A stretch of 64,000 nucleotides of DNA from Persicitalea jodogahamensis (GTDB lineage: Bacteria > Bacteroidota > Bacteroidia > Cytophagales > Spirosomataceae): NCBI RefSeq assembly GCF_014651615.1, contig NZ_BMXF01000004.1, positions 1-64,000 on the forward strand, read 5' to 3'. The notes beneath the pieces are model-generated. The model saw nothing but the letters and a program-made list of their open reading frames with translations. It was not told the origin of the DNA and searched no databases. Of the stretch, positions 8,696-17,124 are shown one piece after another (position 1 is the stretch's first letter; each line of letters begins with the position of its first letter). The position numbers and the translations under genes were made by a program.

Positions 8696-8703
8696 CAAAG
8701 ATA
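8696..8703 (-). promoter_or_regulatory. Candidate -7 box for mnmE
   Basis: On the minus strand this reads TATCTTTG, identical to the plus-strand box at 8623-8630, and points leftward into mnmE. Its -33 element is not obvious. Confidence 0.4.
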
Positions 8704-8708
8704 AGGCT

Positions 8709-9230
8709 ATGAAAATGAAGATTTGGATTTTACTGGGTATCTGGCTGACAGGTGCGGTTCTGGTGGGTTGTTCCAGTCACACGATTTATCTGGTTCGTCA
8801 TGCCGAAAAGGCGTTTACTCCCGCCAATGACCCGCCGCTGACAGCGGAAGGAAAATCAAGGGCGCAGGCTTTGATGGATACGTTGTCGGATAAGAATATT
8901 GAGTACATCTACTCAACCAACACTGCCCGCACCCGCGCCACCGCCGAGCCCCTGGCCACAAAACTCGGACTACCGATTTTGCCCTATGCAACCGATACGC
9001 TCTGGGAAGCAGCCAAACATTTTCGAAAACTGCGTGGTGGCAATGTGCTGGTAGTTGGGCATAGTAACACCCTCCTGCCATTGCTCGACCAACTGCCTGT
9101 AACGCATCAAAAGAAGACCATCCCTGACAGTGACTACGATAATTTGTTCGTGGTCAAGGTGAAAAGACGGTTCCTGCGTCCGCCGCTCATACGCTTGCAA
9201 GAGAATGTTTTTGGCGAATTGGCAGAGTAA
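8709..9230 (+). CDS. Histidine phosphatase (SixA/phosphoglycerate-mutase-like) lipoprotein
   Basis: The 173-residue protein has a lipoprotein signal with lipobox LVGC, Cys at about residue 21. The histidine phosphatase signature YLVRHAEK follows directly, with the catalytic His; IYSTNTARTRATAEPLA and VVGHSNTLLPLL supply the second Arg and the second His. It probably removes phosphate from a small molecule or protein on the outer side of a membrane; the substrate is unknown. It is transcribed away from mnmE, and the two genes share the structured region at 8623-8703. Confidence 0.88.
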   Translation: MKMKIWILLGIWLTGAVLVGCSSHTIYLVRHAEKAFTPANDPPLTAEGKSRAQALMDTLSDKNIEYIYSTNTARTRATAEPLATKLGLPILPYATDTLWEAAKHFRKLRGGNVLVVGHSNTLLPLLDQLPVTHQKKTIPDSDYDNLFVVKVKRRFLRPPLIRLQENVFGELAE

Positions 9231-9330
9231 CGGGTACGGCTGCGAGAGGGTGGGGCATCCGTCCCATGTTTTAGGTTTGAAGAAAGAGGGAGTACCCAAG
9301 TCGTCTGAACCTCGGGCTGAAAGTACCCCC

Positions 9331-10368
9331 TCAACGCCAGTATTTTTCCAGCACTGGCGAGGCTGGTTTTTGCAGCGACATGAGTGTAGGGAAAATGGGT
9401 GTTTGCAAGGCCAGCTTCAAAAAGCCTTTTTCCCATGCTACTTCGGGCACGGCCAGGATATCAGCGATCTTTTCCCCCAGGAAAAAACGCATTTGCGCCG
9501 CCGGGAGGCTTTGCATGGTAGGTGAAGTGATTTGTTTCTCAATGGCTCGGAGCAGGGCTTTGGTAAGTCCCCGGCCTGCTTCCGACGACTCAAATTGTCG
9601 ATCGGCAATTCCTTTGTCCAGGCGGTAAGCTTCCAGCATATTTTTGGGCAGAAGTTCGGGAACAACACCCAACATGCCTCCTACGATATTCCAGAAATAC
9701 AGGTACGACTCTTCCTCCTGCCTGGAAATCGTCATGTTCAACTTTCGGAAGCCTTTCAAAATGATGAACGAAAAAGAAAGGTTGGTTCCTGCCATGTCTT
9801 CCTGACAAACCGGATGCCCCCAGGAAGTTTCCCAACGGCCGCTGTTGAGCGTGAACCACCGGACGGCGGCATGAAGCAAACGTATCTTGGCAATTCGAAC
9901 GAAATTGCTGCCGTTCTGCCAGTCTCGCTCCTGCATGATTCCAAAAACGAATGCACCGGTTTCTTCCAGTCGCTGGAAGGTATTATTCTTGATTCGTTCC
10001 GAAATCCATAAGACTCTGGCCCCGTTTGCACCGGCATAGCAGTAGGGGAGAGCGTAGGTACCTAGCAGTAGGGATACCAGCTGATAATGTTTCCAGAAAA
10101 AAGCGATTCCACCTTTGAATTGGTCTTTATCTATACTTTCAGGGAAAGCAGATCGGCCATTGATAAATTCGCTGACAGCATCAGGCTGAGCAGTCAGGTC
10201 AAAGTCATCGTAGTCGGTTAAGAATCGCATGAGCGGACCGACGGTTGCATGACCTCCCTGGTCTGCTACGGCTGCAATCACCAGGTCGGCGGCAGGATCG
10301 CCCACATAGCGATAAGGTTCCAGAAAGTCAGCGGGGAAGGATCGTCCTGTAATCGTATCTTTGCGCAC
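9331..10368 (-). CDS. MpaB/latex-clearing-protein-type oxygenase (DUF2236)
   Basis: The 345-residue protein has the features of the DUF2236 family, which includes fungal MpaB and the haem b rubber oxygenase Lcp: an N-terminal DPAADLVIAAVADQGG region, FFWKHYQLVSLLLGTYALP, RLLHAAVRW with the likely haem-ligand or catalytic His, and CQEDMAGTNLSFSF. No signal peptide is visible. The family oxidatively cleaves isoprenoid or polyprenyl chains, but the substrate here is unknown. It is isolated: convergent with the phosphatase gene and divergent from queE across 190 bp. Confidence 0.82.
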   Translation of the reverse strand: MRKDTITGRSFPADFLEPYRYVGDPAADLVIAAVADQGGHATVGPLMRFLTDYDDFDLTAQPDAVSEFINGRSAFPESIDKDQFKGGIAFFWKHYQLVSLLLGTYALPYCYAGANGARVLWISERIKNNTFQRLEETGAFVFGIMQERDWQNGSNFVRIAKIRLLHAAVRWFTLNSGRWETSWGHPVCQEDMAGTNLSFSFIILKGFRKLNMTISRQEEESYLYFWNIVGGMLGVVPELLPKNMLEAYRLDKGIADRQFESSEAGRGLTKALLRAIEKQITSPTMQSLPAAQMRFFLGEKIADILAVPEVAWEKGFLKLALQTPIFPTLMSLQKPASPVLEKYWR

Positions 10369-10559
10369 TTTAATTAAATATGAGTGATTGACAGCTCAAC
10401 CGACTGGTATAATGAACCAATACGGCGGGTCGGGATTTTATAAAAAGAAATAGTTTTCCAATTCCAGAACCTATTTCGGTGCAATATCATTGGTAGAACT
10501 TCTTGAAGCGGGGTTTAGTTTTTTGAGGTGCAGCAGGCATGACCGTTTAGTAAGTAATA

Positions 10560-11198
10560 ATGAATAGAGAAACAGATCAAAGTACAGTTGTCACTTCAAC
10601 CATCCCGCTTCCCATTATGGAGGCCTTTTATACTTTACAGGGTGAAGGTGCCCATTCGGGCAAGGCGGCGTATTTTATTAGATTGGGTGGTTGTGATGTG
10701 GGGTGTGTGTGGTGCGACGTGAAAGAGTCATGGGATGCGCAAGCCCACCCCAAAACGGCGATTGCCGAAATTGTCAAGGGGGCAATGGGGCATCCGGGGC
10801 GCCTGGCGGTCATTACCGGGGGCGAGCCTCTAATGTATGATATGGGTGAACTCACGTCAGCTTTGCAGGAAGCAGGATTCCAAACCAACATCGAAACCTC
10901 CGGAGCGTACCCTCTGAGCGGATCCTGGGATTGGATCTGCTTTTCGCCCAAAAAATTCAAAACGCCACATCCTTCCATTTATCCGGCAGCGGACGAGTTG
11001 AAAGCTATCATATTCAATAAAAGTGATTTTGCTTTTGCCGAGGCGCATGCCGCACAAGTTGGGCCGCACTGCAAACTGCTCCTGCAACCGGAATGGAGCC
11101 GGCACGAGCAAATGCTACCGCTGATTATTGACTATATAAAGGACAATCCGCGCTGGCAAATATCGTTACAGACGCACAAGTTCATGAACATTCCATGA
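10560..11198 (+). CDS. queE: 7-carboxy-7-deazaguanine synthase QueE
   Basis: This radical SAM enzyme converts 6-carboxy-tetrahydropterin to 7-carboxy-7-deazaguanine in queuosine synthesis. The N-terminal block MEAFYTLQGEGAHSGKAAYF is the family substrate loop. The cluster motif is C-DVG-C-VW-C in GGCDVGCVWCDVKESWD, a CX3CX2C arrangement. VITGGEPLM supplies the SAM-binding GGE, and IETSGAYP follows. The 212-residue length is normal for QueE. The stop overlaps the start of the PorE-like gene as ATGA, so the two are translationally coupled although functionally unrelated. About 190 bp upstream separates it from the divergent oxygenase. Confidence 0.95.
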   Translation: MNRETDQSTVVTSTIPLPIMEAFYTLQGEGAHSGKAAYFIRLGGCDVGCVWCDVKESWDAQAHPKTAIAEIVKGAMGHPGRLAVITGGEPLMYDMGELTSALQEAGFQTNIETSGAYPLSGSWDWICFSPKKFKTPHPSIYPAADELKAIIFNKSDFAFAEAHAAQVGPHCKLLLQPEWSRHEQMLPLIIDYIKDNPRWQISLQTHKFMNIP

Positions 11199-13093
11199 TG
11201 TGCCGCCTTTTTGGATTATTCTTATTTCTTCTGATTTTTGGCCAGACCAGGGCTCAGGAGGCAACCCTCTCCCGCCGCGACCGCCAGGTACTTGAAGCCG
11301 CTCAGGCTGCCTGGAAGGAGCGCAAACTGGAACTTGCCCAGAATTTGTATGAGCAAATTCTTCAAAAGCAGCCGGATATAGCTGAGGCGCACCTTCATCT
11401 GGGACAAATTTATGAGTTTCAACGGCAACCGGCCCGTACTCGCTTTCACTACCAGCGGGCAGCGGCCCTTGCTCCTGCTTCCCCCGAGACAGCGGGGGCG
11501 TTTCAGTGGCTGGGACGTGACACCTTTCAGCGCGAACGTTACGATTCGGCGGATGTGTACCTCAACAAGGCCCTCGCCGCTTACCCCGAAAGATCTAATC
11601 TGGCACTAGTGACGCGCAAGTGGATTGCTTCCGCTCGCTTCGCCCAGAAAGCCATACAGCACCCGGTGAAAATAGATAAGCGCTCGCTGGGCGATACCAT
11701 TAATTTTTTGCAGGCGCAGTTCTTTCCGGTGCTTACCGCCGACAATGAGACCTTGATTTTTACGGGCCTTACCCCGGAACGGGATGAAAACATGTACATC
11801 ACTCACCGGACAAAAAGCGGTTGGGAGGTACCTGAGGAAATTTCCAAAAACATCAATTCGCCCAATAATGAGGGTACTTGCACTATCTCCGCCGACGGAC
11901 GAACCCTGGTATTCACGGCTTGCAACCGGCCAGACACGTATGGCGGCTGTGATCTGTTTTTTACTAAAAAAGAGGGTGAAGATTGGCTGGCCCCGCAGAA
12001 TATGGGGGATGTCATAAACAGCAATCACTGGGAATCCCAACCGTCGCTATCTGCCGATGGGAGCGTATTGTACTTTACCAGCGATCGTCCCGGAGGTGTT
12101 GGAAAGTCGGACATCTGGCAAAGTACCCTTGACAGCAGCGGGCAGTGGCAGATGCCACGTAACCTGGGAAAAACCATCAATACATCTGACGAAGAAAATG
12201 CTCCGTTCATTCATGCAAATGGTCATACGCTCTTCTACGCCTCGAACGGTATGCCGGGCATGGGCGGCTTCGACCTTTTCATTTCGCAGCGTACGGATAC
12301 CATTTGGAACCAGCCAGTAAACCTGGGCTACCCGATCAATACCGTAGCCGACCAGGTAGGCATGTACATTTCTTCCGATGGAAAAACTGCCTACTACACC
12401 GACGATCGCCCCGCTTCGAAGGGGCGGCGGTCGATGCTTTACGAGTTTGCCATTCCTGACACCCTGCAGCAAATGTTTGTGCCGACTAACTATATCAAGG
12501 GTAAAGTTTTCGATCAGCGCACCAATGCGCCACTGGAAGCCTCTCTGGAATTATATGATTTAGGCAGCCAAAAGCGCGTGGCGACTTTCACTTCCCAGCC
12601 CGGCACAGGCGAGTACCTGGCTGTGCTGAATCAAAACAGCGAACATGCCCTGTACGTGGTAAGGGACGGCTATCTGTTTAAAAGTATGACCTTCGTTCCC
12701 AGCGATTCCATGCCGGCAGTCCGGCTCGATATTCCATTGGAAAAAGCGGAGAAAGACCGTGTGGAGGTATTGAATAACATCTTTTTTGCCACCGGAGCCT
12801 ACGAACTGGACGATAAATCGAAAGTTGAGCTGCAAAAGCTGGTCGCCTTCCTGAAAAATAACCCTACCTTGTTCATCGAAATTGCGGGCCATACCGACGA
12901 CGTGGGCGGGGAAAAGGAAAATCTTGAACTTTCGAAGCAGCGGGCCCAAAGTGTGGCGAAGTACCTGGCCGAATCCGGCATTCCCAGCCCTCGATTCAGC
13001 GCAACAGGCTATGGAGAAACCAAACCGAAAGTTCCGAATACCACCGAAGAAAACCGGCGTCAGAACCGCCGGATTGAATGGCGTATCAAATGA
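11195..13093 (+). CDS. PorE-like TPR / PD40 beta-propeller / OmpA-domain protein
   Basis: The 632-residue exported protein starts with a signal peptide ending near GQTRAQ. Domains in order: TPR repeats (about 25-150, with AWKERKLELAQNLYEQIL), a WD40-like PD40 propeller (about 180-410, with GCDLFFTKK and SLSADGSVLYFTSDRPGG), a carboxypeptidase-regulatory-like fold (about 430-510), and a C-terminal OmpA peptidoglycan-binding domain (about 525-632) with IAGHTDDVGG, LSKQRAQSVAKYL and NRRQNRRIEW. This order is that of PorE, the type IX secretion component that links the trans-envelope complex to peptidoglycan. Other Bacteroidota OmpA proteins share the layout, so T9SS membership is probable, not proven. 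Confidence 0.9.
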   Translation: MMCRLFGLFLFLLIFGQTRAQEATLSRRDRQVLEAAQAAWKERKLELAQNLYEQILQKQPDIAEAHLHLGQIYEFQRQPARTRFHYQRAAALAPASPETAGAFQWLGRDTFQRERYDSADVYLNKALAAYPERSNLALVTRKWIASARFAQKAIQHPVKIDKRSLGDTINFLQAQFFPVLTADNETLIFTGLTPERDENMYITHRTKSGWEVPEEISKNINSPNNEGTCTISADGRTLVFTACNRPDTYGGCDLFFTKKEGEDWLAPQNMGDVINSNHWESQPSLSADGSVLYFTSDRPGGVGKSDIWQSTLDSSGQWQMPRNLGKTINTSDEENAPFIHANGHTLFYASNGMPGMGGFDLFISQRTDTIWNQPVNLGYPINTVADQVGMYISSDGKTAYYTDDRPASKGRRSMLYEFAIPDTLQQMFVPTNYIKGKVFDQRTNAPLEASLELYDLGSQKRVATFTSQPGTGEYLAVLNQNSEHALYVVRDGYLFKSMTFVPSDSMPAVRLDIPLEKAEKDRVEVLNNIFFATGAYELDDKSKVELQKLVAFLKNNPTLFIEIAGHTDDVGGEKENLELSKQRAQSVAKYLAESGIPSPRFSATGYGETKPKVPNTTEENRRQNRRIEWRIK

Positions 13094-13303
13094 CGTAATC
13101 TTGGCTTTTTACAAGAATCTTTGCACTTTTGTGATCTGGTTTTTGTTCGTTTATGGATGAGTTTGTTCTAGGTTTGGCCCGAGATACGTCATCGTTCCAT
13201 TCTTTGCAGTTGCTCTGAAACAGATTTTTAAATTACTTGGATAACAAACGATTGGCAAACAGTCACATTCCCAATTGTTCTTCATCCATTGTCCATTGAA
13301 TAT

Positions 13304-14260
13304 ATGTCTCCTGAAAAAATTGATTGCCTGATCATCGGATCGGGACCCGCCGGCTATACGGCTGCCATTTACGCCTCTCGGGCAGGCCTGAAGCCCGTCC
13401 TGTACACAGGCCCTCAGCCTGGCGGCCAGCTGACCATCACGACCGACGTTGAAAACTACCCCGGTTACCCCGATGGTGTTACTGGTCCGGAAATGATGAT
13501 GGATTTTGAGAAACAAGCCAAGCGCTTCGGTACCGACGTGCGGTACGGCATGGCCACTTCCGTCGACTTTTCCGGCGGTCAGCACAAAGTGACGATCGAC
13601 GAAAAGTACGTAATCGAAGCTGAGGCAGTTATTATTTCCACGGGTGCTTCTGCCAAGTGGCTCGGGCTTCCGGGTGAAGAGCGGCTGAATGGCAAAGGCG
13701 TTTCGGCCTGTGCGGTTTGCGACGGTTTCTTCTTCCGCGGACAGGATGTGGTGGTAGTTGGTGCCGGCGACACTGCGGCCGAAGAGGCCAGCTACCTCGC
13801 CAAACTCTGCCGTAGCGTGACTGTTCTGGTACGCCGTGATGAGATGCGGGCGTCCAAAATCATGCAGAAGCGCCTCATGTCCCTGACAAACGTAGAGATA
13901 CTGTGGCATACGGAAACTGTCGAACTACTGGGTGATGAAGAACTGGAAGGTGTAAAAGTCATGAACAACCAGACAGGCAAAGAGCGTATTCTCGACGCTA
14001 CCGGTTTCTTTGTGGCGATTGGCCATAAGCCTAATACTGATATTTTTAAAGGCCAGATCGATATGGATGCGGCCGGCTACATCAAAACTGTAAAGGGAAG
14101 CACCTACACCAACGTACAGGGAGTCTTTGCCTGTGGAGATGCTCAGGATGTCATTTACCGGCAGGCCGTAACGGCCGCAGGAACGGGCTGCATGGCGGCT
14201 CTCGACGCTGAACGCTACCTGGCCGAACACGAAATGATGGTTGAACCGCAAGTAATGTAA
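13304..14260 (+). CDS. trxB: Thioredoxin-disulfide reductase
   Basis: NADPH-dependent flavoprotein that reduces thioredoxin. The FAD motif IIGSGPAGYTAAIYASRAG lies at the N-terminus, the redox-active CAVC in the centre (SACAVCDGFF), the NADPH motif VVGAGDTAAEEASYLA next, and the C-terminal GVFACGDAQD closes the FAD site. I start at the ATG at 13304 (318 residues); a TTG five codons upstream at 13289 is less likely. It is flanked by the PorE-like gene and, after a terminator, by the peptidase gene. A leader of about 210 bp precedes it. Confidence 0.96.
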   Translation: MSPEKIDCLIIGSGPAGYTAAIYASRAGLKPVLYTGPQPGGQLTITTDVENYPGYPDGVTGPEMMMDFEKQAKRFGTDVRYGMATSVDFSGGQHKVTIDEKYVIEAEAVIISTGASAKWLGLPGEERLNGKGVSACAVCDGFFFRGQDVVVVGAGDTAAEEASYLAKLCRSVTVLVRRDEMRASKIMQKRLMSLTNVEILWHTETVELLGDEELEGVKVMNNQTGKERILDATGFFVAIGHKPNTDIFKGQIDMDAAGYIKTVKGSTYTNVQGVFACGDAQDVIYRQAVTAAGTGCMAALDAERYLAEHEMMVEPQVM

Positions 14261-14268
14261 TCACAACG

Positions 14269-14297
14269 CAGCAGGATACGCTCCTGCTGTTTTTTTG
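14269..14297 (+). terminator. Rho-independent terminator of trxB
   Basis: AGCAGGA and TCCTGCT form a 7-bp stem around a 5-nt loop, followed by a G and a run of T, starting 9 bp after the trxB stop. Confidence 0.85.
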
Positions 14298-14399
14298 TTG
14301 GAAAATATCGGGATGGTAAGGAACAATTCTTTTTTGTTCCGGCTGTTTTATTCATACTTACTTCAAGGCTGCCGGCTGTCCGGTAGCGAAAGAATTTAT

Positions 14400-15482
14400 A
14401 TGAAATTAAAATTTTTTGTTTGCCTTCTCTGGGCAATGGGGGCTTTGGTGCTGAATGCCCAGGCTCAGGAGCGTGGAAAATTCCGCAAGAATCCAAAAAT
14501 AAATCAAAACAACACGTCGACGGCCAACCCGAACTTCCAAACGGCCGAACCGCAACGAGAGCCGGAAGCCGATTTTAAGGTCGAGACCTCAAACATTCAG
14601 TTCCAAAGCCAATTCGAACCGGTAAAGCCGCTCAATCCCGTGGTGAGTGAAGATACCAGTACTATCGACGAAGGAGAACCCGAGGTGCTGTTGGAAGTGG
14701 ATTCGATGCAAATCGGCGACGAATGGGTCAAAATTGCTGAATACTATGTCATTTGGGACGAGCGTACCATTGACCCGTACAGCATGAACCCGCTGGAATT
14801 TGACGAAACAATTGATTTGAAATTGTTTGATCCGGCCGAAAACCGATTCTGGAACACGCCCGTCGAAGTACCGCGAATTACTTCCAATTTTGGTTACCGT
14901 TGGGGACGCTGGCATACAGGAACCGACATTGATCTCGAAACCGGCGACCCGGTGTACAGCACCTTCGATGGTATCGTTCGCGTAGTGGGCTGGGATGGCA
15001 ATGGCTATGGCCGCTTCGTTATGGTGCGCCACTACAATGGCCTGGAAACACTGTATGGCCACATGTCGAAGCAGTTGGTTGAGTCCGGACAAATCGTGAA
15101 AGCCGGGGATATCCTTGGTTTGGGAGGTAGTACCGGTCGCAGTTCAGGGTCGCACCTTCATTATGAAAACCGCTACGAGGGTAATCCGTTTGACTCCAAT
15201 AATATCTTCGACTGGCCCAAACAGCAGGTCCGTTCCGACCATTTTACCTTGACTGCCAGTGTGTACGATTATTTGCGTGGCGGACGTTCAACCTCGAAAA
15301 GCGAGTACGAAGCTGGCGAAAAGCCTGCGTATGTTCGTACGATGCTGCACCGCGTCCGCTCCGGCGAAACGCTGTCATCCATCGCCAGCCGTTATGGTTT
15401 GAGTGTCTCATCATTAGCCAAGCTCAACCGTATATCCACTCGCTCCACTCTCCGCATCGGCCAGAAACTCCGGGTTAAGTAG
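14400..15482 (+). CDS. Exported M23 peptidase with C-terminal LysM
   Basis: The ATG at 14400 begins a signal peptide (MKLKFFVCLLWAMGALVLNA), which decides the start over an earlier in-frame ATG at 14295 inside the trxB terminator. After a low-complexity linker and a small domain, the peptidase region shows NFGYRWGRWHTGTDIDL (zinc ligands His and Asp) and GSHLHYENRYEG (catalytic and ligand His). A LysM domain (residues about 315-360, HRVRSGETLSSIASRYGL) binds peptidoglycan. The 360-residue protein probably cuts cell-wall cross-links or activates amidases, as EnvC/NlpD relatives do. Both histidine motifs are intact, so it should be active. Confidence 0.92.
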   Translation: MKLKFFVCLLWAMGALVLNAQAQERGKFRKNPKINQNNTSTANPNFQTAEPQREPEADFKVETSNIQFQSQFEPVKPLNPVVSEDTSTIDEGEPEVLLEVDSMQIGDEWVKIAEYYVIWDERTIDPYSMNPLEFDETIDLKLFDPAENRFWNTPVEVPRITSNFGYRWGRWHTGTDIDLETGDPVYSTFDGIVRVVGWDGNGYGRFVMVRHYNGLETLYGHMSKQLVESGQIVKAGDILGLGGSTGRSSGSHLHYENRYEGNPFDSNNIFDWPKQQVRSDHFTLTASVYDYLRGGRSTSKSEYEAGEKPAYVRTMLHRVRSGETLSSIASRYGLSVSSLAKLNRISTRSTLRIGQKLRVK

Positions 15483-15615
15483 AGGCATGGCATTCGACCA
15501 GCTCCTTGATGGGCAAGGATGAACGTTGGACTCGAGTTCATTTACAATTTCATTTATTCTGAGTATTTATTTTTAAAAAGGCCGAAAGTTGAAAGCCGAA
15601 AGCCGACTGCCTGCA

Positions 15616-16350
15616 ATGAAATTAGACATCCTGGCTATTGCGGCCCACCCCGACGACGTTGAACTAGGCTGCGCCGGAACCTTGCTTGCCCAAATGGCGC
15701 TTGGCAAAAAAGTGGGAATTCTCGATTTGACCCGCGGTGAGCTCGGTACCCGTGGAACGCCCGAAGGTCGGATTCAGGAAGCCAGAAATGCTGCGGATAT
15801 TTTAGGCATTGAAGTGAGGGATAACGTTGGGTTAGCCGATGGCTTTTTCAAAAATGACGAAGTACACCAGCGCGCCATCATACCGTACATCCGCAAGTAC
15901 CAGCCCGACATCGTGCTGGCAAACGCGGTGGAAGACCGCCACCCCGATCATGGACGCGGAGGGCAACTGATTTATGAAAGTTGCTTTTATTCAGGATTGC
16001 GCATGATCGAAACGTATGATGCGGCCGGAAATCAGCAGGAAGCCTGGCGACCGAAAAATGTCTTTCACATGATCCAGGATCGGTACATTAAACCTGACTT
16101 TGTGGTAGACATTACTCCTTTCTGGGAAAAGAAGGTAAGCGCGATGCTGGCCTTTGAAAGCCAGTTCTTTGTGCCCAAAGAAAATCCAATGGATGATTCG
16201 GAACCCCAGAGCTATATTTCGAGTCCCGAATTTATGGACTTTATCAAGGCGAGAGCCGAGGAGTTCGGACATGCCATAGGAGTGAAATATGGTGAGGGTT
16301 TCACTTCAAGACGTCAATTGGGCGTGCAGGACATATCTGTCTTCTACTGA
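15616..16350 (+). CDS. bshB1: Bacillithiol biosynthesis deacetylase BshB1
   Basis: Removes the acetyl group from GlcNAc-malate in bacillithiol synthesis. The LmbE-like fold is marked by the zinc-binding AAHPDDVELGCAGTLL (HPDD) and by DRHPDHGRGGQL. The TRGELGTRGTPE stretch is typical of the BshB1 group. The 244-residue length is as expected when translation starts at the ATG at 15616; a TTG nine codons upstream is not needed. Bacteroidota use bacillithiol, which fits. It stands alone between the M23 peptidase and the convergent pdxH. Confidence 0.93.
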   Translation: MKLDILAIAAHPDDVELGCAGTLLAQMALGKKVGILDLTRGELGTRGTPEGRIQEARNAADILGIEVRDNVGLADGFFKNDEVHQRAIIPYIRKYQPDIVLANAVEDRHPDHGRGGQLIYESCFYSGLRMIETYDAAGNQQEAWRPKNVFHMIQDRYIKPDFVVDITPFWEKKVSAMLAFESQFFVPKENPMDDSEPQSYISSPEFMDFIKARAEEFGHAIGVKYGEGFTSRRQLGVQDISVFY

Positions 16351-16384
16351 AATTCTACGCGTAGCCAAATTTCGTGTGCCTTTT

Positions 16385-17026
16385 TTAAGGCGCCAGTCGT
16401 CGGACTACCCATTTTTCATTCCGGAGCTCATAGCGGATACGGTCATGCAGCCGGCTCGGACGCCCCTGCCAGAATTCAATCCAATCGGGAATCAGACGGT
16501 AGCCACCCCAGTGCATCGGACGCGGCACCTCTTTATTTGCAAATTGTAGTTCGTATTCCGCCTGTTTTTGCTCCAAAATTTCGCGCGAAGGAATAATTTC
16601 GCTCTGGTGCGAAACCCAGGCTCCGATCTGGCTACCCCTGGGCCGCACTGAAAAATATTGGTCAGATTCCAGGTCAGTCACTTTTGAAACCTTCCCCTCA
16701 ATTCGAACCTGCCTTTCCAAATCCACCCAAAAAAAAGTAAGGCTGGCAAATGGATTGATGGCCAGATCGCGACCTTTTCTACCGTGGTAGTTGGTGTAAA
16801 AAACAAACCCTTCGTCATCCAACTCCTTAAGCAACACCACCCGGTTACTGGGGCGACCATCCTCCGATACCGTGCTCAGATGCATGGCATTGGGCTCTGG
16901 CACGCCGGCATTCAGCGCATCGTCGAACCAAATTTTGAATTGTGGCAAAGGTGCGTCCGATACCTCGTTTTCGCTCAAACCATTCTTGGTATATTCTTTC
17001 CTTAGGTCGGCGATATTATTATCCAT
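16385..17026 (-). CDS. pdxH: Pyridoxamine 5'-phosphate oxidase
   Basis: FMN enzyme that oxidises pyridoxine or pyridoxamine 5'-phosphate to pyridoxal 5'-phosphate. Family blocks: N-terminal FKIWFDDALNAGVPEPNAM, HLSTVSEDGRPSNRVVLLK, FYTNYHGRKGRDLAINPFA (FMN binding), FFWVDLERQVRIEG and the C-terminal FWQGRPSRLHDRIRYE with the RLHDR substrate motif. At 213 residues it has the usual size. It is divergent from the DUF349 gene across 98 bp and convergent with bshB1. Confidence 0.95.
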   Translation of the reverse strand: MDNNIADLRKEYTKNGLSENEVSDAPLPQFKIWFDDALNAGVPEPNAMHLSTVSEDGRPSNRVVLLKELDDEGFVFYTNYHGRKGRDLAINPFASLTFFWVDLERQVRIEGKVSKVTDLESDQYFSVRPRGSQIGAWVSHQSEIIPSREILEQKQAEYELQFANKEVPRPMHWGGYRLIPDWIEFWQGRPSRLHDRIRYELRNEKWVVRRLAP

Positions 17027-17085
17027 GCTTTTCTACTTGATTTTGGCTTGTGTAAGCAAATTTAACCTTTTCAAATAAAGATTGT

Positions 17086-17093
17086 TAAATTTG
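17086..17093 (+). promoter_or_regulatory. Candidate -7 box for the DUF349 gene
   Basis: TAAATTTG fits TAnnTTTG and lies 32 bp before the ATG at 17125. No convincing -33 TTG is seen at the usual spacing. Confidence 0.35.
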
Positions 17094-17124
17094 TCCTTAA
17101 ACGACTTACGAAAAACCGAACCCG

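Noticed and set aside
13151..13909. Long minus-strand open frame opposite trxB
   Set aside because: It overlaps the conserved trxB coding sequence on the other strand and its translation shows no recognisable domain; it is a shadow frame.
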